The notes: a model not told the origin generated them from the letters alone. Numbered from the stretch's first letter, positions 44,298-53,182 are shown. The stretch is DNA of 64,000 nt from Actinokineospora xionganensis (GCF_014323725.1 NZ_JABVED010000008.1:186001-250000), one strand, 5' to 3'. Numbers and translations are program-made.

Positions 44298-45161
44298 CTA
44301 CAGAGGCGGGCCGAACCCGCAGACCACCGGCTTGGCGGCCGCCGGGTCAAGCCCGTTGATCACCAGCTGTGCGACGCCGCTGTCGAACGCGAGGCCGACA
44401 TGGCCGACCGGGTCGAGTGGACACACGTCCTGGACGAACAGGTTTCGCACTCCCGGTTCGCGCACGAACGACGTCTCGTGCGGGGTGACCAAGGCGTCGT
44501 ACTTCGTCGCGATGATCGTGTACTCGACGCCCGGCTGGGCGATCGGTCCGCTGGTCAGAGCCTTGACAGCGGAGCCGCCGACGAGGATCTCCGGGCAGGC
44601 CTGGCAGCCGAAGGTGGCGAGCACGATGTCCACGACCGGCCGCAGTCCGAGGAAGTCGCCGACGGTGACCAGGCCGCCGAAGGTGGTGCCGTGGGTGGGC
44701 GGAGCCATCGCCACGACGTGGCCGACCTTGCCGCTGTAGCCGAGGACCTTCGGGCCGTAGAGGGAGTGGAAACCGCCCTCGGAGTGGCCCACGATGTCGA
44801 CCTTGGCCGCACCGGTCGTGGTGAGGACGCGGTCGACGAACGCGGCGATTTCCGGCGCGGACTTGGTGATGGACACCGTCCCACCCACCGGGAAAGCCGG
44901 TCCGGCCTGACCGTAGGTGAGCGAGAAGGCGCAGTAGCCCGCCGCCGCGACCCGCGGTCCGAGGTAGGAGTAGTTGCCGGGCCCGTTGCCGCCGAGACCG
45001 TGCAGCAGGACCACGGGATTGGGGTGCGCGGCCGAGGGCAGGCATGTCCAGTCGTCGAAGCCCGAGGTCGGCGCCGCGGTGGCCGCTCCCGGGGTCGCGA
45101 CGAGCATGGAGCCGGTGGCCAGGGCGGCCACCAGGGCGATTCGGAGGATCTTCGGTCGCAT
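44298..45161 (-). CDS. Secreted lipase/esterase (class 2 lipase type)
   Basis: ATG 45161 after AGGAG gives 287 residues with a signal peptide ending near AATAAP. The oxyanion region VVLLHGLGGNG, the nucleophile elbow VGHSEGG (Ser127) and a late CPLDPVGHVG (acid and His) match triacylglycerol lipases of the lipase class 2 family. Six cysteines suggest disulfides and export. A TetR gene is divergent 125 bp away with a perfect palindrome between, so its expression is probably repressor-controlled. Confidence 0.9.
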   Translation of the reverse strand: MRPKILRIALVAALATGSMLVATPGAATAAPTSGFDDWTCLPSAAHPNPVVLLHGLGGNGPGNYSYLGPRVAAAGYCAFSLTYGQAGPAFPVGGTVSITKSAPEIAAFVDRVLTTTGAAKVDIVGHSEGGFHSLYGPKVLGYSGKVGHVVAMAPPTHGTTFGGLVTVGDFLGLRPVVDIVLATFGCQACPEILVGGSAVKALTSGPIAQPGVEYTIIATKYDALVTPHETSFVREPGVRNLFVQDVCPLDPVGHVGLAFDSGVAQLVINGLDPAAAKPVVCGFGPPL

Positions 45162-45215
45162 CTGCGGCTCCTGTGGCGCGACGGGACGAGACCACGAGTA
45201 GAGCACGATGACCAG

Positions 45216-45241
45216 TTGGTAACAAGAGCTCTTGTTACCAA
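45216..45241. promoter_or_regulatory. Perfect 26-bp palindromic operator
   Basis: TTGGTAACAAGAG (45216-45228) is followed at once by its exact reverse complement (45229-45241). It lies in the divergent promoter between the lipase and TetR genes, 55 bp from the lipase start and 45 bp from the TetR start. Such a long perfect palindrome is very unlikely by chance in GC-rich DNA, so it is called as the TetR binding site. Confidence 0.85.
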
Positions 45242-45286
45242 TCAGTCGCCCTGTTTGAACTGTATCGATGCCGGTAGCGTGGAGTC

Positions 45287-45955
45287 ATGACCTCGCCATC
45301 CGGGCGCCGCATCCGCGGTCTCGACGCGGAGCAGCGCAAACAGGCGCGGCGCGACCAACTACTCGACGCCGCGCTTGAGCTGTTCGCCACCGACGGCTAC
45401 CACAACACGTCCATCGAGCAGATCTGCCAAGCCGCCTATGTGGGCACCAAGAGCTTCTATGAGGTCTTCGACAGCCGCGAGGACTGCTACATCGCCCTGC
45501 TGCGCCGCATCACCGAGCGCGCCACCGCCGCGATGGTCGAGGCGCTGGGCAACGCGCCCGAGGACGAGGACCGGGCCATGGAGCTGCTGGTCTCCACCTT
45601 CGTCCACGCCTTCCTCGACGACCCGCGCATCGCCAAGGCCAGCTTCGGCGAGGCGGCGGGCCTGTCCCCCGCGGTCGAGCGCGAGCGCCGGTCCAACCGC
45701 CGGTGGGCGGCGGCCTACATCGAGTCGGTGTGGCGGAAGTACGGCGTGCCGACCGGCGAGCTCGGCGTCGACACCCACCGAATGGCCATCGGCATGATCG
45801 GCGGCATGTTCGACATGCTCAGCGACTGGATGCTCGACTCCGACGCCACCTTGCCGTCCGATGTGGACGTCCTGATCGGCGACCTGGTCGACTTCACCCG
45901 CGTGGTGCGGGTCGGGCTGACCGCACCCGGCCTGCGCCGGGTGCGGTCGGCCTGA
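45287..45955 (+). CDS. TetR-family transcriptional regulator
   Basis: The 222-residue protein has a TetR HTH near residues 20-70 with LLDAALELFATDGYHNTSI and VGTKSFYEVFDSREDCYI. The C-terminal helices are typical of TetR_C domains. It is divergent from the lipase and probably binds the palindrome at 45216-45241, repressing the lipase and itself. Its N-terminal domain resembles that of the TetR at 23640-24269, which also stands opposite a lipase, pointing to related regulator/lipase pairs. It converges tightly with the FMO gene. Confidence 0.94.
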   Translation: MTSPSGRRIRGLDAEQRKQARRDQLLDAALELFATDGYHNTSIEQICQAAYVGTKSFYEVFDSREDCYIALLRRITERATAAMVEALGNAPEDEDRAMELLVSTFVHAFLDDPRIAKASFGEAAGLSPAVERERRSNRRWAAAYIESVWRKYGVPTGELGVDTHRMAIGMIGGMFDMLSDWMLDSDATLPSDVDVLIGDLVDFTRVVRVGLTAPGLRRVRSA

Positions 45956-47437
45956 TCAGGCGTAGGTGTAGTCGTCCAACGGGAACCGGCCCGCTTCGCG
46001 CAGCGCGTTGAGGGTCGACGTCGGGCGCAGGATCGCCGCTTCCCCGTGCTGGTTGAAGTAGTAGCTGCGGGCCGTGGAGCAGCTGCCCGCGTAGAACACC
46101 GAGTCGTCGAGCTTGGCCGTGACCCGGTCGAGGAACTGGTCGTTGGCCCGCTCGGTGACCTCGAAGGTGTCGGCCTTGCGGTTGCGCATCTCCCCGAAGA
46201 GCCGGTGGATGTGCCGCATCTGGGTCTCGATTGTGGTGAAGTACGACAGACCGCTGTAGGAATACGGGCTGGCCAGGGTGAGGAAGTTCGGGAACTTCGG
46301 CACCGTGATGCCCTCGTAGGCCTGGAACCTGGTGTCGCGCCACCACTTCCCGAGGTCGCGGCCCTCGCGCCCGATGATCTCGATGGCGGGGAAGTTGACG
46401 TCCCACAGGTTGAAGCCGGTCGCCAGGACCAAAGTGTCGATCTTCGTCTTGGTGCCGTCGCCCGCGACGATGCCGTCCGGCTCGATCCGCTCGATGCCCG
46501 AGGTCTCGAGATGCACGTGCGGCTTGGTGAACGCTCGGAAGTAGGTGTTGGAGAACGTCGGGCGCTTGCAGCCGAAGTCGTAGTCGGGGGTGAGCTTGCG
46601 CCGCAGCTCCGGGTCGCGCACCTGGTTGCGCAGGTGCCGCTTCGCCAGCGCCGCCGCGGACCGGCCCGCGAACGGGACCTTCTTGTAGTGCAACACGCCC
46701 GCCACCATCAGCACTTCGAGCAGGGCGGTGTTGAACAGCCGGGCAACCCGCTGGGTGATCGGCACCTTGGCGAACAGGCGCCGAACCACCGGCGGGATTC
46801 GGCCGTCGATCTTGGGGACGACCCAGATCGCGGTCCGCTGGAAGACGGTGAGGTGCTTGACCGTCTTGGCCAGTTCCGGGATCAGCTGCACGGCGGTGGC
46901 GCCGGTGCCGATGACCGCGGCACGCTTGCCCGCGAGGTCGTAGGTGTCCTTCCACGCAGTGGTGTGGATGATCTCGCCCGCGAACGTGTCGATGCCTGGG
47001 ATGTCCGGGGTGTGCGGCTGCGACAGGAACCCGGTGGCGGTCACCAGATAGCGGGTGGTCACCGGGGCCGAACCCGCGACGGCCACCGTCCACAGGTGAG
47101 TGTCCTCGTCCCAGCGGGCGCCTTCGACCACCGCGCCGAAGCGCATGTGGCGGCGCAGGTCGTACTTGTCGGCGACGTGCTCGGCGTAGCGCTTGAGTTC
47201 CGCGCCGGGCGCGAACAGCCGCGACCAGTGGGGGTTCGGCTCGAAGGAGTACGAGTACGTGACCGACGCGATGTCGACCGCGAGACCCGGGTACCGGTTG
47301 ACGTGCCAGGTACCGCCCAGGTCGTCCTCACGTTCGAGGATCAGCAGGTCCTTGACGCCTTGGCGCTTGAACTCGATCGCCGCCCCCATGCCGCCGAATC
47401 CGGCGCCGACGATGACGACCTCGTGGTCTGGCCTCAC
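45956..47437 (-). CDS. Flavin-containing monooxygenase / Baeyer-Villiger type (EthA/MymA-like)
   Basis: The 493-residue flavoprotein has the FAD loop VIVGAGFGGMG (8-18), the Baeyer-Villiger fingerprint FAGEIIHTTAW (152-162), the NADPH loop VIGTGATA (175-182), and LATGFN near residue 345. It uses NADPH and O2 to oxygenate ketones or other substrates. It starts (GTG) inside the SDR stop (GTGA), as the last gene of the patatin-SDR-FMO operon. Gene pairing with an SDR and an esterase recalls the mymA operon of mycobacteria. Confidence 0.92.
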   Translation of the reverse strand: MRPDHEVVIVGAGFGGMGAAIEFKRQGVKDLLILEREDDLGGTWHVNRYPGLAVDIASVTYSYSFEPNPHWSRLFAPGAELKRYAEHVADKYDLRRHMRFGAVVEGARWDEDTHLWTVAVAGSAPVTTRYLVTATGFLSQPHTPDIPGIDTFAGEIIHTTAWKDTYDLAGKRAAVIGTGATAVQLIPELAKTVKHLTVFQRTAIWVVPKIDGRIPPVVRRLFAKVPITQRVARLFNTALLEVLMVAGVLHYKKVPFAGRSAAALAKRHLRNQVRDPELRRKLTPDYDFGCKRPTFSNTYFRAFTKPHVHLETSGIERIEPDGIVAGDGTKTKIDTLVLATGFNLWDVNFPAIEIIGREGRDLGKWWRDTRFQAYEGITVPKFPNFLTLASPYSYSGLSYFTTIETQMRHIHRLFGEMRNRKADTFEVTERANDQFLDRVTAKLDDSVFYAGSCSTARSYYFNQHGEAAILRPTSTLNALREAGRFPLDDYTYA

Positions 47438-48327
47438 AGTTCCTCCTCGATGGCGAGCGCGTGCGCGTGGGCCTGGCCCGCGACTCGGTTCTCATACGCC
47501 GCACGGGTTTTGTGGTCCAGGGAGGTGAGGGCCCGGCGGTCGCCGAGCGCCCGCCTCCCCACCCGCATCACCGGTTCCGGGGTCACCGCGTCCAGAATGT
47601 CCCAGCCCGCGAGGAAACCGGGGACCGGGATCTCCGCCTTACGGGTCCGGCAACTGCCGAGCACGGCGGCGGCGATCACTTCCGGGTCCACCGTGGGCAT
47701 GCCGCGGCCGAGCGGGGCGCCGGAGGCGAGTTCGGTGCGGACGGCGCTGGGCAGCACCGCGCTGATACTCACGCCGGTGTCGGCGTACTCGCGGCGCACG
47801 GCGGCGGTGAGGCCGACGGCAGCGAACTTGCTGGCGTTGTAGACCGCCATGCCCGGCAGCGGGATCTTGCCCGCCATGGACGCGAGGTTGACGACGTGAC
47901 CGCGGCCGCGGGCGATCATGCTCGGCATCACCAGGCGCATGCCGTGGATCAGGCCCCAGATGTTGACGTTGAGCGTGGTGCGGGACAGGGCGTCCGACTC
48001 CTCCAGGAACCCGCCGAGCGGCATCACGCCCGCGTTGTTGACCAGCACGTCGACGCGGCCGTGCTCGGCGAGCACCTTTTCGGTGAACGCGGCGAACGAC
48101 GACCGTGACGTCACGTCGAGTTCGTGCGCCCGGACGTCGCCGCCGATGCTCTCGGCCGCTTCCTTGGCCGCCTCGCCGTCGAGATCGCCCACGTGGACAG
48201 TCGCGCCGCGGGCGGCGAAGGCGGTCGCGGTGGCACGGCCGATGCCACGGGCGGCGCCGGTGACCACCACCACCGCGTCGCCGAGAGCGATCTTCGGGTA
48301 CCTGCGCTTGAGAATCGCCACGGTCAT
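47434..48327 (-). CDS. Short-chain dehydrogenase/reductase (SadH-like)
   Basis: ATG 48327 overlaps the patatin stop (ATGA); GTG 48321 has a better AAAGGG spacing and may be the true start. The 297-residue protein has VVTGAARGIG (22-31), NNAG (97-100) and the triad Ser150, Tyr163, Lys167 (YNASK). A C-terminal extension beyond the SDR core is usual in SDRs paired with FMO or lipase genes. It probably oxidises an alcohol to the ketone used by the monooxygenase, which is inferred from context. Confidence 0.92.
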   Translation of the reverse strand: MTVAILKRRYPKIALGDAVVVVTGAARGIGRATATAFAARGATVHVGDLDGEAAKEAAESIGGDVRAHELDVTSRSSFAAFTEKVLAEHGRVDVLVNNAGVMPLGGFLEESDALSRTTLNVNIWGLIHGMRLVMPSMIARGRGHVVNLASMAGKIPLPGMAVYNASKFAAVGLTAAVRREYADTGVSISAVLPSAVRTELASGAPLGRGMPTVDPEVIAAAVLGSCRTRKAEIPVPGFLAGWDILDAVTPEPVMRVGRRALGDRRALTSLDHKTRAAYENRVAGQAHAHALAIEEEL

Positions 48328-49247
48328 CCCTTTCGGACAGTGCGGTCGCGGACAGCGGCGCGGCTGGTGCGCAGCGAGGTCTCCAGGACGCGGGCCGCGC
48401 GCCTGCCGTCCATGAGGTTCGCGCCCATCGCGGCCAGGTCCTCGGGACCGGGGTCGAGGCGCAGCACCTTCGTCCCGGCGGCCCGCAGCGCGGCGACTTC
48501 GGCGTCGACCCCGCGGGTCATCCGAGCCCGCACCAGCTGCTCGACGCGGCGCAACCCCTTGGGCCGACCGGGATCCACCGAGGCCATCGGCGCGAGCACG
48601 ACAACCTCGTCGAGTCCCAGCGGGAGCAGCAGGTCGGCGGAGGTGGGTGAGGCGATGCCGCCGTCGGCGAAGCGGCGGCCGTCGATCTCGACCGGCGGGA
48701 ACCAGCCCGGCACCGCCCAGGACGCGCGGACCGCGTCCCGCAGCGAGGCGGTCGGCGCGGTCGGCGAGCCGAACGCGACCCGCTCGCCGGTGTCGTAGTC
48801 GCACCCGACCACCCACGCCGCCGGGTGCTTCACCCAGCCGTCGGCCGGAACCAGGGCGTCGACCAGGTCGATCAGCCAACCGGGATGGCCGGACCCGATC
48901 GGGAGCAGCCCGGTCAGTCTGGTCATGCCCGCGACGTCACGACGGCGGGCCAGCTTCAGGGAACCGAGGCGGGCACGCGGGAGCGGCGGAAACCTGCGTG
49001 GCGCCGCGGCGAGATGACGACTGACCGCGTCGCGTACTCCGGGAAGCCCTCGGTGCGCGTCGAGCAGTTCCCTCACCCCGACCCCGCTGCCGAGCAGCGT
49101 CACGAACTCGGCTCCCGCCGAGGTCCCGACGAGCGCGTCGGCCGTGCGCGGATCCCAGCCGAACGCCTCCTCGACCGCGACCAGCGCGCCGACCGTCCAC
49201 GCCGCACCCAGCGTGCCGCCACATCCGATGACCAGACCGCGCCGCAT
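48324..49247 (-). CDS. Patatin-like phospholipase
   Basis: ATG 49245-49247 has a GAGGAGG ribosome site and yields 307 residues. The oxyanion loop GCGGTLGA, the nucleophile GTSAG (Ser43) and the catalytic DGG (Asp195) define a patatin/RssA-type acyl hydrolase with a Ser-Asp dyad. It has no signal peptide, so it probably acts on intracellular or membrane lipids. It is first in a three-gene operon and divergent from a TetR gene with two operator-like sites in between. Confidence 0.92.
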   Translation of the reverse strand: MRRGLVIGCGGTLGAAWTVGALVAVEEAFGWDPRTADALVGTSAGAEFVTLLGSGVGVRELLDAHRGLPGVRDAVSRHLAAAPRRFPPLPRARLGSLKLARRRDVAGMTRLTGLLPIGSGHPGWLIDLVDALVPADGWVKHPAAWVVGCDYDTGERVAFGSPTAPTASLRDAVRASWAVPGWFPPVEIDGRRFADGGIASPTSADLLLPLGLDEVVVLAPMASVDPGRPKGLRRVEQLVRARMTRGVDAEVAALRAAGTKVLRLDPGPEDLAAMGANLMDGRRAARVLETSLRTSRAAVRDRTVRKG

Positions 49248-49278
49248 GACACCTCCTCGGGTCAATCGGAGACTAACA

Positions 49279-49290
49279 GTATTCGAATAC
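49279..49290. promoter_or_regulatory. TetR operator copy 1: GTATTCGAATAC
   Basis: A perfect 12-bp palindrome of form GTAT-N4-ATAC lies 32 bp upstream of the patatin start. A second site with the same half-sites lies 40 bp away centre to centre, about four helical turns, on the same face of DNA. It probably binds the divergent TetR protein. Confidence 0.75.
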
Positions 49291-49316
49291 CACCGGTAGG
49301 CGTATCTGAAGACCGC

Positions 49317-49332
49317 CGGTATCCTGATACCG
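49317..49332. promoter_or_regulatory. TetR operator copy 2: CGGTATC-CT-GATACCG
   Basis: Seven-base inverted arms around a two-base centre contain the same GTAT-N4-ATAC core as the first site. It ends 20 bp before the TetR start and so could mediate autorepression. The repeated core makes both sites more credible than either alone. Confidence 0.75.
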
Positions 49333-49352
49333 CAGAGGGTTAGGGTGATGGC

Positions 49353-49946
49353 ATGCCGAGACTGACGCGGGCTGAGAGCCAGGCGCGCACCCGCGCGCAC
49401 CTGGTGGCCACAGCGAAGGAGATGTTCCTCGCGGAGGGCTACTCGGTGACCTCGCTGGAAAAGGTCGCCGACGCCGCCGGGTATTCGAAGGGCGCGGTGT
49501 ACTCGAACTTCCGCAACAAGGACGAGCTGTGCCTGGCCGTCCTCGACGACATCCACGCCGAGAAGGCCATGAAGATCGCCGAGGCGATCACCGGGGCCGA
49601 CACCATCGACGAACGTCTGTCGGCGTTTCAGAAGTGGGCCGAGGAGAACATCGGCAACGTCGGGTGGACGGCTCTGGAGGTCGAGTTCGCCATCAGCGCC
49701 CGGCGCGATGAGGTGGTGCGCGAGGAACTGGCGAATCGCGACCGGATGATCCGCGAGCTGATCGCCGCCCTGATCACGGCCCAGGCGGAGGAACTGGGGA
49801 TCAGGCTTCCCATGCCCGCCGATGCCGCGGCGACGGCGTTGTTGAGCCTGGGGATCGGGTTGGGGCTGCAGCGGGCCATCGATCCGACGATCGAGGTGAC
49901 CGTGCTGACCGACCTGATCCGGCTGCTTGCCGGCCCATCCAAGTGA
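49353..49946 (+). CDS. TetR-family transcriptional regulator
   Basis: The 197-residue protein has ARTRAHLVATAKEMFLAEGYSVTSLEKVAD and YSKGAVYSNFRNKDELCLA, an unmistakable TetR HTH (about residues 9-58). The C-terminal part is all-helical with a TetR_C pattern. It is divergent from the patatin-SDR-FMO operon and probably controls it and itself through the GTAT-N4-ATAC sites. The inducer may be a lipid or ketone; this is inferred. Confidence 0.94.
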   Translation: MPRLTRAESQARTRAHLVATAKEMFLAEGYSVTSLEKVADAAGYSKGAVYSNFRNKDELCLAVLDDIHAEKAMKIAEAITGADTIDERLSAFQKWAEENIGNVGWTALEVEFAISARRDEVVREELANRDRMIRELIAALITAQAEELGIRLPMPADAAATALLSLGIGLGLQRAIDPTIEVTVLTDLIRLLAGPSK

Positions 49947-49976
49947 CTCGCGGCTCGTCTGGTCTGTCCACACACG

Positions 49977-50016
49977 ACAGTGCGCCCCACACCGTCTGGG
50001 GTGCGGGGCGCACTGT
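49977..50016. terminator. Strong bidirectional stem-loop terminator
   Basis: ACAGTGCGCCCCACACC (49977-49993) pairs with GGTGCGGGGCGCACTGT (50000-50016), with 16 of 17 pairs and a six-base loop. It lies between the convergent TetR and M43-type protease genes and should end both transcripts; no U run is needed for such GC-rich stems in actinomycetes. Confidence 0.8.
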
Positions 50017-50024
50017 TGCGTGCC

Positions 50025-50966
50025 TTACGCCCGGTATGCGGTCCACATGTCGCTCATCCGCTGGCTCTGGCCAGGGGTGAACTGGTTGTAGCAGGAGTCG
50101 TAGGAGTAGTCCATGTAGTTGTGGATCGGGTCGAGACCCGGCAGCGAGCAGGAGTCGCGACCTTCGGGGCAGCCGTTGGTGGAGCTGGACTGCGCGGGGG
50201 TGTCCGCGACCTCGTCATTGGTGGAGGTGCAGCCGCCCTGGAAGGTGTGGTAGAGCCCCAGCCAGTGGCCCGCCTCGTGCGTGCCGGTCTCGCCCAGGTT
50301 GTAGTTGGCGATGCTGCCGCCGGGCAGCGAGTCCCAGTGCACGCGGATGCCGTCCACGGCGGCGCTGCCGCTCCACGGGAACGTGGCGATGCCGAGGTAG
50401 TCGAAGTCGACCAGCCAGATGTTGAGCGCGTTCATGCCGCCCTGGCGGGTCTGCGCGCGGTACTTCGAGCTCTGACGGTCCTTGTGCCAGTTGTCGTTGT
50501 AGAAGCGGTCGACGCCCGCGAGGGTGAAGGTGAAGCCGGTGTTGGAGGCCTGCGAGGACTCCTGGCCGCCGAACGTCTTGTTGAGGACGTCGATCTGGGC
50601 GGCGATCTGCGCGTCAGTGACGTTGCCGTGGCCGTCCTTGCCCGCCATCACGTGGACGTAGGTGGGAATGGTGGCCGCGGCCAAGGCGCCCTGCGGAACG
50701 AACTTGCCCTCGGCGCGCTTCTGCTCGAGTAACTTCTTGCTCTGCGATTCGACGCGGGCGATGTCCCAGGCCGTCATCAACTCGTGGTCAGGACCCCAGC
50801 CGCCCCTGGCGGAGGAGTTCTGCTGAGGCGTGACGCATTCCGCGGCGGTGTTGCCGTTGACGAACGCGGCGGCCGGTGCGGTCGAGGCCAGCGGGGTCAT
50901 CGCGAGCGCAGCCGCGGCAAGCGTCGCGATACCTGCTGCGCGCAGGGTGGTTGAGGGACGTCCCAT
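50025..50966 (-). CDS. Secreted zinc metalloprotease (M43 pappalysin-like)
   Basis: ATG 50964-50966 after AAGGAGA gives 313 residues with a signal peptide ending near STAPAAAF. The zinc site is HEAGHWLGLYH (230-240), with the extended HExxHxxGxxH of metzincins; a Met-turn-like NYMDYSYDSC follows near residue 287. Cysteine-containing loops after the zinc site (GGCTSTN, NGCPEGRDSC) match M43 enzymes (ulilysin/cytophagalysin group). It is expected to be an extracellular calcium-stabilised protease. A propeptide is likely between residues 35 and 95. Confidence 0.92.
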   Translation of the reverse strand: MGRPSTTLRAAGIATLAAAALAMTPLASTAPAAAFVNGNTAAECVTPQQNSSARGGWGPDHELMTAWDIARVESQSKKLLEQKRAEGKFVPQGALAAATIPTYVHVMAGKDGHGNVTDAQIAAQIDVLNKTFGGQESSQASNTGFTFTLAGVDRFYNDNWHKDRQSSKYRAQTRQGGMNALNIWLVDFDYLGIATFPWSGSAAVDGIRVHWDSLPGGSIANYNLGETGTHEAGHWLGLYHTFQGGCTSTNDEVADTPAQSSSTNGCPEGRDSCSLPGLDPIHNYMDYSYDSCYNQFTPGQSQRMSDMWTAYRA

Positions 50967-51448
50967 CGCCTTCTCCTTGGGCTTAGGGGGCAGGGGCCGT
51001 CGAAACCTATGCGGGAGGGTGAATGTTTGGGAAGACTCTGCTCGGGCGGAAATTTTCCCGTTACCAGAGTTGCGGGAACGCCGATTTGTTGCGGGACCAC
51101 ACTTAGGCAGGATGACTTCGCCAGAGGCCGCAGGGGTGGCCCTGGCGTCGGGTGCAGCCCGACGCGACGTCGACACCGGGTGCGCAAAACCGCCGTCTAC
51201 TGCCGAACCTAGCAAACGGCCCGCGTCGAATAGTCCGATTCCGACAGATAAACCCGACCTCCGCACGCGTGCGGATCGGCGGCTCGACGTGCCGGAACAG
51301 CGTGGATACGCTCGCCGAACCACCTCGCCGAGCGGGAGTGCGGGACCGTTGCCGCCTCGGCTCCCCGGTTGTAGCGGAGGCCAATGATGCTCACCCGAAG
51401 CCGCCTCATGTCGAGTGCGGCAGGCGGTGTCACCACGACCGCCATACC
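50967..51448. other. 482-bp intergenic region with no clear gene
   Basis: This divergent region separates the protease (minus) from the adenylate cyclase (plus). It is locally AT-richer around 51040-51110, consistent with promoters. Open frames cross it on both strands but lack ribosome sites, domains or lineage codon bias. The frame of the cyclase stays open back to 51152. No convincing operator or riboswitch was found. Confidence 0.5.
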
Positions 51449-53104
51449 GTGGCCGCCTGGTCCGTGGCGCCCGCCGATCGGTGGATTCTCCGGCGGCGAC
51501 CCGAACGCGGTCCGTTGACCACCGGCGACCGCGCCCGGCTCGACCGGTCCCGCGCGCCGTTCGGCTCGCCGCTGCTCGGAGGCGCCAACCAGGACCAGCG
51601 GACACTGCGGATCCGGGTGCAGCTCCTGATCACCGTGAGCCTGGTGCTGGCCAACCTGATCGGCGCCGTGGTCGTCGCCGTGCTGCAGATCGTGGTCCTC
51701 CCCGGCCCCGGCCTCGACGACCGCACGCGGCTGATCGCCATCATCGGCGCGCCCACCTATGTGGCGGTGGCACTGGTCATCGGCTGGACCTGGGGCACCC
51801 GACGGGCGCTGGGGGTGCTGCGGTGGTCGATGGACCGCCGCGTCCCGACCGCAGCCGACCGCCGCGCGACCGTGCGGGTGCCGATGCGACTCACCCTGAT
51901 GCAGGCCTCGCTGTGGGGGTTGGCGACGGTGCTGTTCACCGCGACTTTCGCTGTTCTGCAACCGGAGCAGGTCGCGACGGTGGCGTTCACCGTCGGCTTC
52001 GCCGGCATCGTGGTCTGCGCGATCGCCTACCTGCTCACGGAATTCGCGCTGCGCCCGGTCGCGGCGAAGGCACTGACGAACGATCCGCCGACCAGGGTCG
52101 GCGGCGCGGGCGTGCTGGTGCGGATGCTCGTGTTCTGGTCGCTGGGCACGGGGGTGCCGGTGATCGGTGTGGTGGCGGTGGCCGTGTTCGCCCTGGCCCG
52201 CAAGAACGTCTCGACCGACCAGCTCGCCACGACCGTGATCGTCCTCGGCGGCATCGTGCTCGTCGTGGGGCTGCTGGTGATGGTGATCAACGCCCGCGCG
52301 ACCGTCGCCCCCATCCAGTCGGTGCGCGACGGGCTGTCGCGGGTCCAGCGCGGGCAGCTGGACCTGGAGATCCCGGTCTACGACGGGACCGAGTTGGGCC
52401 TGCTGCAGGCGGGCTTCAACCGGATGGCCGCGGGCCTGCGCGAACGCGAACGCATCCGCGATCTGTTCGGCAGACACGTCGGCCACTCGGTCGCCGACGA
52501 GGCCGTCGCCGACGGCGGGACCGCACTGGGTGGTGAGGTCTGCGAGGTCGCGGTGATCTTCGTCGACATCGTCGGCTCCACCACCCTGGCGGCGACGCGT
52601 CCGCCGGAGGAAGTGGTGGGGCTGCTCAACCGCTTCTTCGCCGTCGTCGTGGACGAGATCGACGCCCACGGCGGCCTGGTCAACAAGTTCGTCGGCGACG
52701 CGGCCTTGGGCGTCTTCGGCGCCCCGGTCCCCCTTGACGACAACGCGGGCCGCGCCCTGGCCGCCGCCCGCGCGATCGCCGCACGGTTGCCGGTGGAGGT
52801 TCCCGAGTGCCCGGCGGGGATCGGGGTGGCCGCCGGAATGGCGGTGGCGGGCAACATCGGTGACGAACGGCGGTTCGAGTACACGGTGATCGGGGACCCG
52901 GTGAACGAGGCGGCCCGCCTGACGGAACTGGCGAAGTCCGTGCCGGGCCGCCTGGTCGCCTCCTCGCGAGCGGCAGCGGCGGCGGCCCCGGAGGAAGCGG
53001 CGAGGTGGCGGGCCACCGACACAGTCACGTTGCGCGGGCGGACCGAGGACACCACGGTCGTGGTGCCGATCATTGACCCGGCTGGAGTGGTGACGGGGAA
53101 CTAG
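51449..53104 (+). CDS. Membrane adenylate/guanylate cyclase with HAMP domain (mycobacterial Rv1318c type)
   Basis: The start is uncertain: GTG 51449 is chosen because the conserved part begins at APFGSPLLG, near residue 38. The order is about six membrane helices (roughly residues 55-275), a HAMP linker (ARATVAPIQSVRDGL ... GTELGLLQAGFNRM) and a class III cyclase domain. Metal-binding Asp373 (FVDIVGST) and Asp417 (FVGDAALGVF) are present, as is GDPVNEAARL with the transition-state Asn. It makes cAMP (or cGMP) from nucleoside triphosphate; substrate-specifying residues were not resolved. It is transcribed alone. Confidence 0.88.
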   Translation: MAAWSVAPADRWILRRRPERGPLTTGDRARLDRSRAPFGSPLLGGANQDQRTLRIRVQLLITVSLVLANLIGAVVVAVLQIVVLPGPGLDDRTRLIAIIGAPTYVAVALVIGWTWGTRRALGVLRWSMDRRVPTAADRRATVRVPMRLTLMQASLWGLATVLFTATFAVLQPEQVATVAFTVGFAGIVVCAIAYLLTEFALRPVAAKALTNDPPTRVGGAGVLVRMLVFWSLGTGVPVIGVVAVAVFALARKNVSTDQLATTVIVLGGIVLVVGLLVMVINARATVAPIQSVRDGLSRVQRGQLDLEIPVYDGTELGLLQAGFNRMAAGLRERERIRDLFGRHVGHSVADEAVADGGTALGGEVCEVAVIFVDIVGSTTLAATRPPEEVVGLLNRFFAVVVDEIDAHGGLVNKFVGDAALGVFGAPVPLDDNAGRALAAARAIAARLPVEVPECPAGIGVAAGMAVAGNIGDERRFEYTVIGDPVNEAARLTELAKSVPGRLVASSRAAAAAAPEEAARWRATDTVTLRGRTEDTTVVVPIIDPAGVVTGN

Positions 53105-53151
53105 GTTGAGGGGGCCTGCGGGCGTGTTGGTCCTGGGGTTCCCGTTTGGGT

Positions 53152-53172
53152 GGATGGTGGCGGGAGCCATCC
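53152..53172. terminator. Possible stem-loop between convergent genes
   Basis: GGATGG (53152-53157) and CCATCC (53167-53172) form a six-base stem with a nine-base loop between the cyclase and VOC stops. The position is right for a shared terminator, but the stem is short. Confidence 0.35.
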
Positions 53173-53182
53173 GTCGCGGGGT

